DNA from: JAPLJU01 sp964547985
Lineage (GTDB): Bacteria; Desulfobacterota; Syntrophia; Syntrophales; UBA2192
Reading direction: 5' to 3'
DNA length: 64,000 nucleotides
NCBI GenBank assembly: GCA_964547985.1
Contig: CAZJPV010000001.1
Span: 76,758 to 140,757, forward strand
Positions 34,428 through 43,851 of this stretch are shown one piece after another. The number at the start of each line of letters is the position of its first letter. The first letter of the stretch is position 1. The translations under genes and the position numbers were made by a program. A model generated the notes under the pieces. That model saw only the letters and a program-made list of their open reading frames with translations. It had not been told where the DNA came from and did no database searches.

Positions 34428-35960
34428 ATGAATGACCTGAATCTCCACAAAAAACAAAAACCTCTGGTATTCACGCTGCTCTTCTCCCTCCTCCTGGCGC
34501 TCCTGTGCTTTTTCGGGCCATCCCATTCCCTGGCCTATGATCTCGAGAAAAAGGTTTTGAAATACGAACTGGAGAACGGTCTCGTGGTTCTCATTCTGGA
34601 GAGGCACATCAGCCCTACCGTATCCTTTTATATCCGTCACCGTGTCGGCGCCCTCCAGGAGGGGGACGGGTCGACGGGGGCCGCACACCTTCTGGAGCAC
34701 ATGCTTTTCAAGGGAACGAAGACAATCGGGACGAAAAATTACCGGCAGGAAAAGAGGCTTCTCGACGAAATCCGCAAGACCGGAAACGCCCTGGATCACG
34801 AGCGGCTTAAGGGCGAGCAAGCGGACCGAGTGACCATCGACCGGCTGTCTGTAAAGCTTCGCCACCTTCAGTCTCAGGCCAAGGCCTTGATGGTCGATAA
34901 CGAAATCGATAGGCTTTACACCGAAAACGGCGGTGTGGATCTCAACGCCTCCACAGGACAGGACGTGACATCCTACCATGTCAGCCTCCCGGCCAACAAG
35001 ATGGAGCTCTGGGCCCGGGTCGAATCCGACCGGATGATGAACCCCGTGTTCCGTGAATTCTACTCGGAGCGGGATGTCGTGATGGAAGAGAGAAAACAGA
35101 CGATTGAGTCAGTACCCCAGCGGAAACTCATGGAACTTCTTCTGGCCACAGCCTTCAAGGCCCATCCCTACCGAAGGCCCATCATCGGGTGGCCTTCGGA
35201 TGTGCAGGCTCTCTCTATGGACTACCTCGAGTGGTTTTCCAGAACCTATCACGCGCCGAACAATACCGTCATCGCCGTTGTGGGTGATGTGGACCCGGTC
35301 AAGACACTGGGCATCGTCAAGAAATATTTCGGCACGATCAGCAGGGTCAACCTGCCTCCCCTTCGAATCACGGCGGAGCCGCCCCAGCAGGGTGAGCAGC
35401 GCGTCGAGCTGCTGGCCGATGCCAATCCCTATCTCCTCATGGGTTACCACAAGCCGACCCTGCCCTCCTTCGACGATTATGTCTTCGATGTCATCGACGC
35501 ACTCCTCACCCGGGGCCGGACATCGCGTCTATACAGGACCCTCGTCGAAGAGCGCGGCATCGCGGAGAGCATCGACACAGCCAACGGCCTTCCCGGCTCG
35601 AAACACCCCAACCTGTTCGTCATCATGGCCACCCCCAGGCACCCGAACACGGTGGAGGAACTCGAAGCGGCGATTCATGCGGAAACCGAAAAACTCAAGA
35701 AGGAGCCCGTCTCCCCCCGTGAGCTCGAAAAGGTCGTGAACCAGTTCCGGGCGGACCTGATCCGTGATCTCGACTCCAACAACGGCCTTGCAAGCAAACT
35801 GTCCTACTATGAGGCCATCACCGGGGATTTTCGCTACATCACGCGTCACATTCAGGTCGTCGAGTCGATCAAGTCCGCAGACGTCATGAAAGCGGCCCGG
35901 ACTTATTTTGTCCCGGAAAACAGGACCGTCGCGACCCTGGTCCGAAGGGAAAAACCATGA
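34428..35960 (+). CDS. M16 zinc peptidase, catalytic subunit, secreted
   Basis: This 510-residue peptidase has an N-terminal signal or anchor (about 12-37) and the M16 inverted zinc motif HLLEH near residue 86, followed by a downstream Glu in 'SERDVVMEER' near 205. It also has the C-terminal 'R...Y' substrate-holding region. It probably degrades peptides in the periplasm. The insert between the zinc motif and the second Glu is longer than in mitochondrial-type M16, resembling PqqL/'YmxG' proteins. It overlaps the next M16 gene by 4 bases. Confidence 0.9.
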   Translation: MNDLNLHKKQKPLVFTLLFSLLLALLCFFGPSHSLAYDLEKKVLKYELENGLVVLILERHISPTVSFYIRHRVGALQEGDGSTGAAHLLEHMLFKGTKTIGTKNYRQEKRLLDEIRKTGNALDHERLKGEQADRVTIDRLSVKLRHLQSQAKALMVDNEIDRLYTENGGVDLNASTGQDVTSYHVSLPANKMELWARVESDRMMNPVFREFYSERDVVMEERKQTIESVPQRKLMELLLATAFKAHPYRRPIIGWPSDVQALSMDYLEWFSRTYHAPNNTVIAVVGDVDPVKTLGIVKKYFGTISRVNLPPLRITAEPPQQGEQRVELLADANPYLLMGYHKPTLPSFDDYVFDVIDALLTRGRTSRLYRTLVEERGIAESIDTANGLPGSKHPNLFVIMATPRHPNTVEELEAAIHAETEKLKKEPVSPRELEKVVNQFRADLIRDLDSNNGLASKLSYYEAITGDFRYITRHIQVVESIKSADVMKAARTYFVPENRTVATLVRREKP

Positions 35961-37372
35961 TCATGAAACGTCTTCTTCCCGCCCTCCTGATGGCGGCCCT
36001 TCTGACCCCCTTTTGCGACGGGTTCTGCGCGCCGCCCCTGCCCGATCCGCAGCGGCTCAAATACCCCCCGCTTACCTTCATGCCCCCCGAACCGGAAAGA
36101 GTCGAGCTTGAGAACGGCATGGTCCTCTACGTCCTTGAGGATCGCGAATTGCCCGTCGTCCATGTCTCGGCCGTCATCAGGGCCGGATCAGCCTATGACC
36201 CGGAGGGTCGGGAGGGACTCGCCGAGCTCACGGCCCACGTCATGAGAACGGGCGGTACCCGCAGCATGACGGGCGACGAGATCGATGACCTCCTGGAATT
36301 CACGGCCGCATCCATATCAGTCTCAGCCGGGTCCGACGCCGCCTCGGCAGATCTTTTCGTCTTGAAAAAAGATTACGACAGGGTTTTTCAGATATTTTCA
36401 GACATTCTGATCCACCCCGTTTTCGATGAAAGAAAGCTTGAACTCGCCAAGGGCCTCAAAATAGAGGATCTGAGACGGATCGCGGACGTCCCGCAAAGGC
36501 TCGCCTTCCGGGAATTTCGGAAAGTGCTCTACAGCGGCAATCCCCGGGGAAGGCTCTCCACCATTGAGTCCGTCGGGCGTATCCAGAAAGACGACCTGGA
36601 GGGATTCCACAAGCGGTTTTTCCTTCCGCGAAACATCATGATGGCCGTCTCAGGTGATGTTGACGGGAAGGAAGTCATTGAAAAGTTTCGCCGCCACTTC
36701 GCAGGCTGGCACGATGCCGGGAGGGTTCACCCTGTTCTGCCCCCGGGGGAAAAGCACTCTTCCCCCATCTATTACCTCCATAAAGAGGGCCCCCAGTCGA
36801 CGATCATCGTGGGGTTTCTGGCCCCCGAGAAAAAGAGTCCCGATTCGTATCCCTTCACCCTTCTCGATTTCATCGTGGGAAGCGGCGGTTTCAGGTCCAG
36901 GATCTTTCAGGAGATCCGCAGCAACATGGGTCTCGCTTACAGTACCGGCAGTTATTATGAGGGCAGAGAGGGATACGGTGTCTTCGGGTCCTATGCCATC
37001 ACCAAATCGGAAACGACAGGCACGGTTCTTGCCCGGCTCTGGCAAATCCTGCAGGATGCCGGTCGCCGGAAGGTACTGGAAGGCGAACTGACGTGGGCCA
37101 AGAACGCCATCGTCAACAGTTTCATTTTTTCTTTCAGCTCCACCGACCTGATTGCGACACAGCAGATGATGATCGAATTCCACGGCCTTCCCCCCGATTA
37201 TCTCCGTACCTATCGAGGCCGGATCGAAGCGGTAAATCGTGACGACGTCCTCCGGGTTGCGGGGCAGTACCTCCGTGATGGTCGGGCGACAACCCTCGTC
37301 GTCGGCAATGAACAAAACTTCGACCGTCCCCTTTCGACATTCGGGGACATCCATAAAATCGATTGGAAATAG
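35957..37372 (+). CDS. M16-family protein, non-catalytic partner
   Basis: This 471-residue protein has a signal peptide (about 1-24) and the M16 fold, including 'QEIRSNMGLAYSTGSYY' near residue 315. At the zinc-motif position it reads 'GLAELTAHVMRTGG', so HxxEH is missing and it cannot bind zinc in the usual way. It overlaps the catalytic M16 gene by 4 bases. The pair therefore looks like a heterodimer with one active and one structural subunit, as in bacterial and mitochondrial processing peptidases. Confidence 0.88.
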   Translation: MIMKRLLPALLMAALLTPFCDGFCAPPLPDPQRLKYPPLTFMPPEPERVELENGMVLYVLEDRELPVVHVSAVIRAGSAYDPEGREGLAELTAHVMRTGGTRSMTGDEIDDLLEFTAASISVSAGSDAASADLFVLKKDYDRVFQIFSDILIHPVFDERKLELAKGLKIEDLRRIADVPQRLAFREFRKVLYSGNPRGRLSTIESVGRIQKDDLEGFHKRFFLPRNIMMAVSGDVDGKEVIEKFRRHFAGWHDAGRVHPVLPPGEKHSSPIYYLHKEGPQSTIIVGFLAPEKKSPDSYPFTLLDFIVGSGGFRSRIFQEIRSNMGLAYSTGSYYEGREGYGVFGSYAITKSETTGTVLARLWQILQDAGRRKVLEGELTWAKNAIVNSFIFSFSSTDLIATQQMMIEFHGLPPDYLRTYRGRIEAVNRDDVLRVAGQYLRDGRATTLVVGNEQNFDRPLSTFGDIHKIDWK

Positions 37373-37375
37373 GCG

Positions 37376-38617
37376 ATGATCGATCAGACACTCCATCAGA
37401 GGATCGCGGCACGGATTCAGGCCTGCCGTGACGACATGGTCCGGATGCAGATCGAGCTGACGTCCATCCCGGCCCTCGCCCCGGAAAACGGCGGGGACGG
37501 AGAGGAGAAAAAGGCAACCTTTCTCATGGAGCGGCTCCGCACCCTGGGATTCAACCACATCGATGAGCACTCGGCCCCGGATGACCGGGTCCCCTGCGGA
37601 TTCAGGCCTAATATCGCCGTTCACCTCCGGGGAAAGCGAAGCGACGGAAAGGTCTGGATCTTCACCCACCTCGACGTGGTCCCTCCCGGTGACAGGACGG
37701 CATGGGAGACCGATCCGTACCGGGCCTTCGAGCGAAACGGTCGAATATACGGGCGGGGGACGGAGGACAATCAGCAAGACATGGTGGCTTCGATCTTCGC
37801 TGCCAAAGCCTTTCTCGACGAGGGCATTCAACCCGAACGTTCGATCGGGCTCATCTTTGTGGCCGATGAAGAAATGGGAAGCAAATGGGGGATCGAGCAC
37901 CTGATTCGCCATGGTAAAATTCCCATCCAGAAAACCGATATCCTGGTCATACCCGACTTCGGCAACGATGAGGGTTCCATGATCGAGGTGGCGGAAAAGA
38001 GCATGCTCTGGGTCCGATTCCAGACGAAGGGAAAGCAGTGCCATGCCAGCAAGCCCTCTCTCGGGAAGAACGCATTCCTGGCGGCTTCCCACCTCGTCGT
38101 CCGTCTGCAGACACTTCACGCCCTCTTCGATGCCGTCGATCCGGTCTATGAACCTCCCGGGAGCACCTTCGAACCTACGAAAAAAGAAGCCAATGTCCCG
38201 AACGTCAATACCATCCCGGGCGACGATGTCTTCCACCTGGACTGCAGAATCCTTCCTCAGTATGCCCTGGACGATGTGCTGGAACGGATGCGGGGCCTGG
38301 CAGATGAAATTGAAAGGGCCTTTGGTGTCACAGTCGAAATCTCGCCGATTCAGAAAAATCAGGCCCCCCCGCCCACGCCTGACGACGCCCCCGTTGTCCG
38401 CGCCCTTCAGGCCGCTGTTAAAGACGTCTACGGCGTTTCGGCATCTCCCGTCGGCATCGGCGGCGGGACAGTGGCAGCCTTCTTCCGGAAAGAGGGGTTT
38501 CCTGCTGCCGTGTGGTGCCGGATCGGCCAGAACGCCCATCAGCCCAATGAAAGCTGCCTCATTGAAAACATGCTGGGCAACGCCAAGGTCTATAGCCACC
38601 TCTTTCTCCAGGTGTGA
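37376..38617 (+). CDS. M20-family dipeptidase/deacylase (ArgE/DapE/ACY1 type)
   Basis: This 413-residue di-zinc hydrolase has 'THLDVVPPGD' near residue 97 (zinc His and Asp), 'GRGTEDNQQ' near 125 (bridging Asp), 'ADEEMGSKWG' near 163 (catalytic Glu pair) and 'IGGGTVAAFFR' near 362. No signal peptide, so it is cytoplasmic. It starts 4 bases after the M16 partner stop and could finish off peptides made by the M16 pair. DapE or ArgE function is not assured because no lysine or arginine biosynthesis genes are adjacent. Confidence 0.88.
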   Translation: MIDQTLHQRIAARIQACRDDMVRMQIELTSIPALAPENGGDGEEKKATFLMERLRTLGFNHIDEHSAPDDRVPCGFRPNIAVHLRGKRSDGKVWIFTHLDVVPPGDRTAWETDPYRAFERNGRIYGRGTEDNQQDMVASIFAAKAFLDEGIQPERSIGLIFVADEEMGSKWGIEHLIRHGKIPIQKTDILVIPDFGNDEGSMIEVAEKSMLWVRFQTKGKQCHASKPSLGKNAFLAASHLVVRLQTLHALFDAVDPVYEPPGSTFEPTKKEANVPNVNTIPGDDVFHLDCRILPQYALDDVLERMRGLADEIERAFGVTVEISPIQKNQAPPPTPDDAPVVRALQAAVKDVYGVSASPVGIGGGTVAAFFRKEGFPAAVWCRIGQNAHQPNESCLIENMLGNAKVYSHLFLQV

Positions 38618-38634
38618 AAAGAACCGGAAACCTG

Positions 38635-38663
38635 TTGCATTCAAGACGCTAACGTGCTAGCAT
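38635..38663 (+). promoter_or_regulatory. Candidate sigma-70 promoter for phoH-ybeY
   Basis: TTGCAT (38635-38640), a 17-base spacer and TAGCAT (38658-38663) lie about 37 bases before the TTG start of phoH. An AGGAG at about 38683 lies between them. Confidence 0.5.
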
Positions 38664-38699
38664 TCTTACGAAAATCACACAGGAGCACTGGATTCTTTA

Positions 38700-39695
38700 T
38701 TGAAGGCACAACTGGAAGATTTATCCCTCCGCAAATTAAGCTTCCCGAATAACAATGTCCTGCGCCTTCTTTTCGGCGAACGCGATCAGCACATCAAACT
38801 CATAGAAAAAATGCAGAAGGTGAAGATCTCCGTGCGGGGGAATCACATCTCTCTTTCGGGGGAGAGTCTTGACGTCGATCTCACGGAGAAACTCCTCGTG
38901 CAGCTATACAGCCTCATCGAAAAAGGATACCCCGTCTTTTCGACGGATATCGACTTCGCCCTCCGGATCCTGACGGAAAACCGCTCGACCCATCTCGAAG
39001 ATATTTTTCTCGACCGGGTTTTCATCTCCTCGAAAAAGCGGATCATCACGCCTAAGAGCATCGCCCAGAAACAGTACATCGATGCGATACGGAAGTACGA
39101 CATGGTGTTCGGGATCGGCCCGGCCGGCACGGGAAAGACCTACCTCGCCATGGCGATGGCGGTGGCTTATCTCATGGACAAAAAAGTAAACCGCATCGTT
39201 CTGACAAGGCCTGCGCTGGAAGCCGGGGAAAAGCTGGGCTTCCTGCCCGGTGACCTCGCGGACAAGATCAACCCCTATCTCCGGCCCCTCTATGATGCCC
39301 TCTACGATATGATGGATTTCGACAAGGCCATGGACCTGACCACGAAGGGGATTATCGAAGTCGCCCCGCTGGCCTTCATGAGGGGTCGGACGCTTAACGA
39401 TTCGATCGTGATCCTCGACGAGGCGCAGAACACCACGTCCGAGCAGATGAAGATGTTCCTCACGAGGCTCGGGTTTGGATCGAAAGCCATCATCACCGGA
39501 GACGTGACCCAGACCGACCTGCCCTCCGACAAGACGTCGGGTCTCATTGAAGTGGAGGGCATTCTGAGACAGACACCGGGCATCAGTTTTATCTATTTTA
39601 CGGAGATAGACGTGGTCAGACACCCGCTCGTCCAGGATATCATCCGGGCTTACAACCACACTGACCGGAAAAAAACAAAATCCACGGAGACCTGA
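38700..39695 (+). CDS. ybeZ: PhoH-like ATPase (PhoH/YbeZ)
   Basis: This 331-residue P-loop ATPase acts with YbeY in rRNA maturation and ribosome quality control. It has a KH-like N-terminal domain, Walker A 'GPAGTGKT' near residue 140 and Walker B 'VILDEAQN' near 238. It starts with TTG; the AGGAG is about 14 bases upstream, which is rather far. YbeY follows at 46 bases, the usual order, although corC and lnt, which often complete this operon, lie elsewhere on the other strand. Confidence 0.93.
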   Translation: MKAQLEDLSLRKLSFPNNNVLRLLFGERDQHIKLIEKMQKVKISVRGNHISLSGESLDVDLTEKLLVQLYSLIEKGYPVFSTDIDFALRILTENRSTHLEDIFLDRVFISSKKRIITPKSIAQKQYIDAIRKYDMVFGIGPAGTGKTYLAMAMAVAYLMDKKVNRIVLTRPALEAGEKLGFLPGDLADKINPYLRPLYDALYDMMDFDKAMDLTTKGIIEVAPLAFMRGRTLNDSIVILDEAQNTTSEQMKMFLTRLGFGSKAIITGDVTQTDLPSDKTSGLIEVEGILRQTPGISFIYFTEIDVVRHPLVQDIIRAYNHTDRKKTKSTET

Positions 39696-39741
39696 CCCGC
39701 CGGCATCTCCCTAATCGTCTCAAAGAATCCCGGGACCCCCC

Positions 39742-40191
39742 ATGGCCATTCTCCTCACAAACAGGCAGGCGATTGCGCGGCTTGACGTCCCCTTGCTGCG
39801 ACGAACCATCCGGAAGATCCTGAAACACCTGGGCCGCGATAAAGACGAACTCAGCATTCTCCTTGTAGAAGACCGGGAAATCCGAAACATCAACAGGACC
39901 TACCTGAAACGGGACCGGCCGACCAACGTTATCGCCTTTCCCATGCTGGAAGGTCCCTTCAGGAACCTCCATCCCCAGGTTCTGGGCGATGTCGTTCTAT
40001 CGGTGGAGACCGCTGGCCGTGACGCGGAGAAAGAAGGTCTGGCCCTCGAGGATGAAATTCTCTTTCTCCTGATCCACGGAATTCTTCACCTCCTGGGTTA
40101 CGATCACGAGGGGTCCGCCTATCGGGCCCGGCGAATGGGGCAAAAGCAGCGAGAACTTTTCTATGCGCTGAAAAACAACCTCATCGAATAA
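39742..40191 (+). CDS. ybeY: Endoribonuclease YbeY
   Basis: This 149-residue zinc enzyme acts in 16S rRNA 3'-end processing. The metal motif 'HGILHLLGYDH' near residue 112 gives all three His ligands. It lies downstream of phoH. No HDIG phosphatase or diacylglycerol-kinase gene is beside it. Confidence 0.95.
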   Translation: MAILLTNRQAIARLDVPLLRRTIRKILKHLGRDKDELSILLVEDREIRNINRTYLKRDRPTNVIAFPMLEGPFRNLHPQVLGDVVLSVETAGRDAEKEGLALEDEILFLLIHGILHLLGYDHEGSAYRARRMGQKQRELFYALKNNLIE

Positions 40192-40270
40192 AATGTGTGT
40201 CTCAGGATGTCAGAATGCCACCTGAAAACCAGTGCAAAACCGTGTATGAACTCCTTCCTGAAGTCTTAAA

Positions 40271-40299
40271 TTTTCAGTTTTTCACTTTTGTGCTACATT
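40271..40299 (+). promoter_or_regulatory. Candidate promoter of the truncated relic gene
   Basis: TTTTCA (40271-40276), 17 bases, then an extended -10 TGCTACATT (40291-40299). It lies 31 bases before the relic ATG and may now drive the LOG-family gene. Confidence 0.4.
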
Positions 40300-40330
40300 G
40301 AGATGAGAATAAAGTGGGAAGAGAGACGTT

Positions 40331-40402
40331 ATGCAGATTCTGAAAGCTGGCGTACTCTACTTCCTCGACAAAAAACAAAAAAAGGCTTATCAATTACATT
40401 GA
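40331..40402 (+). pseudogene. Truncated small membrane protein (N-terminal relic)
   Basis: ATG 40331 with a purine-rich GGGAAGAG site opens a 23-codon frame. Its first twelve residues, 'MQILKAGVLYFL', match the start of a common small inner-membrane protein family of proteobacteria ('ILKAG.LYF'). The family's hydrophobic core is missing: after residue 12 the sequence becomes lysine-rich and stops at TGA 40400-40402. The start, ribosome site and promoter are kept but the body is lost. The family match rests on memory of the motif. Confidence 0.45.
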
Positions 40403-40439
40403 CTAATTCAACAGGCACCAACACGATAACAGAGAAACC

Positions 40440-41471
40440 ATGAAAATTTATTTCACCAAAAATAACGGCCCCATCGACGAGATTATCGAGAAATTGATGG
40501 AGACTGCCGAGGGCATCCATAGGCCGGAATACGTCCGCGAAATGATCCTCGCCTCGCTCAAAGCCGGACAGGAGGCCGAAGAGAGCGCGGACCTCAAGAT
40601 CATGAATTCAACGCTGAAAGAGATGCGGTTTACTTCCAAGGTCTTCGGCCCCTACCGGAATGTCCGCAAGGTCACGATCTTCGGCTCGGCGCGTACCCTG
40701 CCGGGCGATCCGGTGTACGAGATGGCAACGCTCTTCGGGAAAAGGCTCGCTGAGATTGGTTATATGGTCATCACCGGCGGAGGAAGAGGCATCATGCAGG
40801 CCGTCAACGAGGGAGCCGGCCCCGAGCATTCCTTCGGTGTCAACATCCGCCTGCCGTTCGAGGCGAAGCCGAATCCCGTGAGCGAGGGGAACCCGCGGTT
40901 CATCACATACAAGTATTTTTTCAACCGCAAAGTTGCCTTCCTGAAAGAAGCGGATGCCGTAGCGCTCTTCCCGGGCGGCTTCGGCACACTCGATGAGGCC
41001 ATGGAGACGCTCACCCTCGTGCAAACGGGCAAACGCAATCCCATGCCGCTTGTGCTCGTGGACGATCCGGATCGTCCCTACTGGCCCCAACTGATCAAGT
41101 TCCTCGAAGAAAAACTTCTGGCCCGTAACTATATTTGCCCATCGGACTTTGCGCTCTTTGAGCGGGTCTGTTCCGTGGATGCGGCGGTCAAGAAGATTCA
41201 GCATTTCTATCGCCGCTATCACAGCCTGCGGTATGTGCAGGGCCAACTCGTGATCCGGCTCACGTCTAGGCTCGGCCCCGATGCCATCCGGAAGTTGACG
41301 GATCGGTATTATGACATCCTTCTGCCCGGGGGAAGCATCGCGGCGTCCGGGGCGTTGGAAGCTGAAATAGATGATGCGGATGTGATTCATCTACCGCGGC
41401 TCGTCATAGACTTCAACCGCAAGGATTTCGGCAGGCTCAGGAGTTTGATTGATTCGATCAATGATTTTTAA
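40440..41471 (+). CDS. LOG family protein (nucleotide 5'-monophosphate phosphoribohydrolase type)
   Basis: This 343-residue protein contains a Rossmann-like LOG domain. 'VTIFGSAR' is near residue 78, 'ITGGGRGIMQAVNEGA' near 105, and the signature 'PGGFGTLDEAMETLT' near 178 holds the catalytic Glu. LOG proteins cleave nucleoside monophosphates such as AMP, including cytokinin types in plants; the bacterial substrate is uncertain. N- and C-terminal extensions make it longer than minimal LOGs (about 190 residues). Confidence 0.85.
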   Translation: MKIYFTKNNGPIDEIIEKLMETAEGIHRPEYVREMILASLKAGQEAEESADLKIMNSTLKEMRFTSKVFGPYRNVRKVTIFGSARTLPGDPVYEMATLFGKRLAEIGYMVITGGGRGIMQAVNEGAGPEHSFGVNIRLPFEAKPNPVSEGNPRFITYKYFFNRKVAFLKEADAVALFPGGFGTLDEAMETLTLVQTGKRNPMPLVLVDDPDRPYWPQLIKFLEEKLLARNYICPSDFALFERVCSVDAAVKKIQHFYRRYHSLRYVQGQLVIRLTSRLGPDAIRKLTDRYYDILLPGGSIAASGALEAEIDDADVIHLPRLVIDFNRKDFGRLRSLIDSINDF

Positions 41472-41672
41472 CCTGCTTTCATTCTCACAAGCGCGGGTGC
41501 AGTATCTTGACAGCCTGGCAAAAGTTGTCCATTCATCTTGAACCTCTGTCCTTGCTTTCAATCAATAATCGATTTTCTCCCTGCTGACCAACGGCGTGGA
41601 TAAGTAGGTGTCATGGTTAGTTAGGACAATACCCGACAAGACGTTGCCTGTCCATTCAAGATCCACTCATGG

Positions 41673-41703
41673 CAAAAAAAAGCGACACGGTAACGGTGTC
41701 GCT
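41673..41703 (-). terminator. Rho-independent terminator of the lytic transglycosylase gene
   Basis: A perfect 8-bp stem AGCGACAC/GTGTCGCT (41681-41703) is followed on the minus strand by a run of seven or more U. It lies 21 bases after the mltD stop. The rest of 41472-41680 shows no gene. Confidence 0.85.
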
Positions 41704-41724
41704 TTCGTTTAATCGGTCGATATC

Positions 41725-43524
41725 TTATGCTCCCGTCTCCTGCCGGGCGCTCCGGATCTTGATGACCTGCCCCGTTTTCAGCTGGTCACTTTTTAAATGG
41801 TTCAGTTTCCGGATCTGAGACGCCGTCGTGTCGTAACGCGAGGCAAGGGCATAGAGCGTATCGCCCTGCTTCACCTTATAAGAGATGACGCCTTGACCGC
41901 CTGAAGGGGCCGTCTTCTTGCCCGCGTTTTTCTTCGCCACCTTCGTCTTCTTCGATTTCGATGCCGTGGCTAGCGGTATCCGGATGACCTTGCCCGATTT
42001 CAGCTTCGCTTGACTGCTCAAACCGTTATAGGCCAGAATCGTTTTGGAGGGCACACCGTATTGGCTGGAAATCGTCTGAATCGTCTCACCCGGCCGGACC
42101 CGGTGCTTGACGTACTTCCGCCCCTTCGTCCTTTCATAGACAGGCGGCTTCGCCTCCTCGATCTGGTTCGCCACCATGGCGAACTGCTTGCCGAGTCCGG
42201 CGGGGACCTTCAGGCTGTATTCCTTGTCCGGGGTTTGCTGGTGACGGAGTTCCGGGTTGAGGAGTATGAGTGTTTCTGTTGAAACGTTGAGGTTCAGGGC
42301 GATGTCCTGGAGTCGCATGCTCTTCTGTGTCCTGACGAGTTCGTAGTCGATGGGGCAGCCCATGTCCCCCTGGACGAGATCCATGCCGTATTTCTTGGGA
42401 TCCTTGATGATGTGCAAGGTGGCGAGGAAGCGCGGCACGTACCGGGCCGTTTCATAGGGGAGCAGGTGATAGAGGTCCCAGAAACGGTCGAGATAGTTGA
42501 CCTGCTGTTGGGAGATGACCTTCAGGACCCTCCCCTCGCCGCAGTTATAGGCGGCCAGAACGGTCAACCAGTCCCCGAAGATGCTGTGAAGATCCTTCAG
42601 GTAGGCGATGGCGGCCCGTGTCGATTTTTCCACGCTCATGCGCTCATCGACCCACAGATCCCGGTTGAGCCCGTATTTATAACCCGTGGAGGGAATGAAC
42701 TGCCAGAGACCCAGGGCTCGCGCCCTCGAGAGCACATGAGCCTGGAAACCGCTTTCCACCAGGGGGAGCCAGGCCAGTTCCTCGGGTAACCCGGCATCCT
42801 TGAGGTAGCGCTTGACGGTCGGAAGGTAGAACCCGGAGCGCTGGTAGGACCGGATGAAGAAACTCCGCTCTACCGTCTGAAAGGATCGGATCTCCTTCTC
42901 GACGTCGTCGTTCATCACGATAGGAACCTCGCTCCGTTTTCCGTTCGTGAGCCCGCTCTTGGAGGTGTATATCTGCACGATGCGCATGGAGATCATCAGA
43001 CGAAGGTCATCCTTCTGGCGGGCCAGATTGGATTCCCCGTTGACGTCCAGAAGGAGTGCGTAAGCCTGGTCGAGGGTCTTGAGTGCCCTATCGATATCCC
43101 CCCTCTGCCTGTATTCTTCCGCCTGTTTGAGCAGGACGAGGGCATCATCCATCTCATCGTCCGGTTCTTCGGTCGCAACTTCCGGTGCATAACCCTGGTT
43201 TTCCCGGGACACTTCCGACAAGGGTGGAGAGAAGCCGTTTAGATTATCCGGTTCCATGAATATCTTTTTGGCTGTCTCTTCGGGTAGGCGGTCCGCACTG
43301 TCCCTGGCAGGTGTTTTGTCGACCGATGTTGAGGGGTTGTTGTTCAATTTTGAGAGCTGAACGGGTTTCTGGGATGACCCGTCTCTCACCGTGCGGCTTT
43401 TCTTCGTCGTTTGAAGGGCCTTCGGGTCAGACGTGCCGGATTCGGTCACAGACGGTGTGGAATGGGCGCAGGAGATCAGGAACAGAAGTAGGATCGGGGG
43501 TATCAACCACTTCGAAAAAGACAT
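41725..43524 (-). CDS. mltD: Membrane-bound lytic murein transglycosylase D-type lipoprotein
   Basis: This 599-residue envelope enzyme cleaves peptidoglycan glycan strands. It is a lipoprotein: hydrophobic segment 8-18 and lipobox 'LISC' with Cys19. A low-complexity region (20-120) precedes a short TPR-like helix pair. The SLT (GH23) domain has the catalytic Glu in 'LVESGFQAHVLSRA' near 258 and 'AAYNCGEGRV' near 325. Two LysM modules lie near 473-517 and 548-593, with a further degenerate one near 400. It is followed by a strong terminator. Confidence 0.92.
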   Translation of the reverse strand: MSFSKWLIPPILLLFLISCAHSTPSVTESGTSDPKALQTTKKSRTVRDGSSQKPVQLSKLNNNPSTSVDKTPARDSADRLPEETAKKIFMEPDNLNGFSPPLSEVSRENQGYAPEVATEEPDDEMDDALVLLKQAEEYRQRGDIDRALKTLDQAYALLLDVNGESNLARQKDDLRLMISMRIVQIYTSKSGLTNGKRSEVPIVMNDDVEKEIRSFQTVERSFFIRSYQRSGFYLPTVKRYLKDAGLPEELAWLPLVESGFQAHVLSRARALGLWQFIPSTGYKYGLNRDLWVDERMSVEKSTRAAIAYLKDLHSIFGDWLTVLAAYNCGEGRVLKVISQQQVNYLDRFWDLYHLLPYETARYVPRFLATLHIIKDPKKYGMDLVQGDMGCPIDYELVRTQKSMRLQDIALNLNVSTETLILLNPELRHQQTPDKEYSLKVPAGLGKQFAMVANQIEEAKPPVYERTKGRKYVKHRVRPGETIQTISSQYGVPSKTILAYNGLSSQAKLKSGKVIRIPLATASKSKKTKVAKKNAGKKTAPSGGQGVISYKVKQGDTLYALASRYDTTASQIRKLNHLKSDQLKTGQVIKIRSARQETGA

Positions 43525-43851
43525 CAGGGAAACTCCTTTAGACGACTTCCTTGGTTCGCATTCGAGACTTCTTGAAATTCCGTTTTTTTACCCGGGGCAC
43601 AGGTATGAGCAAGAAAAAAAGAGCGCCCTTTCCTTTATAATGCTTCAGAGGTTTTGAACGTTCTCACCCTGGTTCCTAGGCGCATCTATCAAACCTATGC
43701 GTGAAATGTCAAAGGTTATTTACTCTTTACCGGGCAAAACAAAATGTAAATGGGCGATTTTATTGCCCGGGCACTCATTTATGCAAAAATGGATCCTTCC
43801 AGGGTCCCCCCCCGGTCAAAAGTGCCTCATCCGCTGAAAGCCCATGTTTTT
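43525..43851. other. Gene-free spacer between prfB and mltD
   Basis: No coding sequence is apparent. An inverted repeat CCGGGCAA (43730-43737) / TTGCCCGG (43763-43770) could fold beyond the prfB end. A minus-strand TATAAA near 43636-43641 could be the mltD -10, but the -35 is poor. Confidence 0.4.

Noticed and set aside
36650..38644. A 664-codon open frame on the minus strand
   Set aside because: It is antisense to the M16 partner and M20 peptidase, whose motifs are intact. Its translation has no recognisable domain and reflects GC-rich third positions.
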